NCBI GenBank assembly: GCA_910583725.1
Contig: CAJTXZ010000036.1
Span: 1 to 13,773, forward strand
DNA: 13,773 nucleotides
Direction of reading: 5' to 3'
DNA from: an uncultured Vampirovibrio sp.
Lineage (GTDB): Bacteria; Cyanobacteriota; Vampirovibrionia; Gastranaerophilales; Gastranaerophilaceae
Shown: positions 13,701 to 13,773 of the stretch, one piece after another
Layout of the letters: each line of letters begins with the position of its first letter
Position numbering within the stretch: the stretch's first letter is position 1
The notes under the pieces: generated by a model
Database searches by the model: none
Told to the model about the DNA's origin: nothing
What the model saw: the letters and a program-made list of their open reading frames with translations, nothing else
Program-made: the position numbers and the translations under genes

Positions 13701-13772
13701 CTATTCTACCTTTCGGCCTGTGAGTGCTTCGTTTTCGAGGCACTTTTTCTTTTTAATTTCCCCACCTTCCTG
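13701..13772 (-). CDS. possible 3' end of a gene entering from the right
   Basis: The minus strand is open from the window edge to a TAG at 13701-13703; the tail reads ...KKKKCLENEALTGRKVE. It is too short to identify, and it overlaps the + strand terminator at 13723-13749. Another minus frame is also open over part of this stretch, so coding is only a possibility. Confidence 0.25.
   Translation of the reverse strand, partial: QEGGEIKKKKCLENEALTGRKVE
13723..13749 (+). terminator. rho-independent terminator
   Basis: AGTGCTTCG (13723-13731) pairs with CGAGGCACT (13736-13744), one G-T wobble, TTTT loop, followed by TTTTCTTTTT. It is a strong + strand terminator in form, but no clear + strand gene precedes it. 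Either an unseen small RNA on the + strand ends here or it guards the minus-strand genes against antisense reading. Confidence 0.5.
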
Positions 13773-13773
13773 T

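Larger units (their letters stand above)
13168..13773. other. repeat-bearing region upstream of the initiator, eroded frames
   Basis: I see no intact gene with a ribosome site in these 606 bases. They hold three TATAGGC heptamers (13269, 13278, 13290), a 10-bp tandem repeat, a 25-bp hairpin and a + strand terminator (listed apart). On the minus strand a 68-codon frame (13416 to the TAA at 13210) reads GATTIINKAVRQVYCRKDET and ends AYTAAGATVTPYKAAASDRK Q. It lacks a start and is cut by a TGA at 13417-13419; joining it to the ATG at 13489 also needs a frameshift in an A5G4 run. This looks like a decayed small gene. A 46-codon frame (13535-13675, minus) runs through the tandem repeat without a Shine-Dalgarno. 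Confidence 0.4.

Noticed and set aside
1..13773. Possible recoding of TGA as an amino acid, prompted by the TGA in the frame at 13417-13419.
   Set aside because: TGA is the natural stop of several solid genes here (large terminase, LuxR-type HTH, 53-aa gene), and no main gene has an internal TGA.

Overview
The window looks like part of the genome (or prophage) of a short-tailed (podovirus-like) tailed phage with a low-to-moderate GC bacterial host. The evidence is a complete head-assembly and packaging set on the minus strand: small terminase, portal, large terminase, HK97-fold type coat protein, probable scaffold, SU10-like head-tail adaptor and a 600-residue propeller-like tail hub. No integrase, lysin, tail fibre, tRNA or CRISPR array is visible. 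The host cannot be named from the sequence. Purine-rich Shine-Dalgarno sites (AGGAGG, AAGGAG) precede most starts, and the standard genetic code fits every main gene, TGA included as a stop.

Layout, left to right. Positions 1-448 are mostly non-coding, with a + strand terminator (253-285), a perfect 17-bp palindrome (305-321) and an extended -10 element (355-360). These lead into the first + strand gene (449-997), an HTH plus coiled-coil DNA-binding protein. From 1047 to 11026 almost everything is on the minus strand. Read in the direction of transcription (right to left) the order is: stand-alone LuxR-type HTH, tail hub, 53-aa acidic protein, adaptor, GNAT-like protein, coat protein, scaffold-like protein, a 570-bp hairpin-rich non-coding stretch, small terminase, portal, large terminase, and a TM/coiled-coil protein of holin-like shape. 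This runs opposite to the usual terminase-to-tail order. One + strand gene (7516-7977, three-TM membrane protein) interrupts the module and carries its own near-consensus promoter, the signature of a moron. An AT-rich, gene-poor stretch (about 11243-12102) separates the late module from a replication initiator (12103-13089, minus). The last 600 bases hold short repeats, a 25-bp hairpin, a + strand terminator and eroded reading frames.

How the parts may work together. The initiator has an N-terminal winged helix. Its own gene contains three exact and one degenerate copies of a 12-mer (GACATTTTGACC), 22-24 bp apart, beside an AT-rich tract. This is the architecture of a lambda-O-type origin inside the initiator gene. 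The repeats are read in two different reading frames, so they are conserved as DNA rather than as protein. The LuxR-type HTH is translationally coupled to the tail hub and heads the late genes, so it is a candidate late-gene regulator. The structured interval just upstream of the small terminase gene is the best candidate for an undescribed element: a large structured RNA in the late transcript, or a packaging (pac) site.
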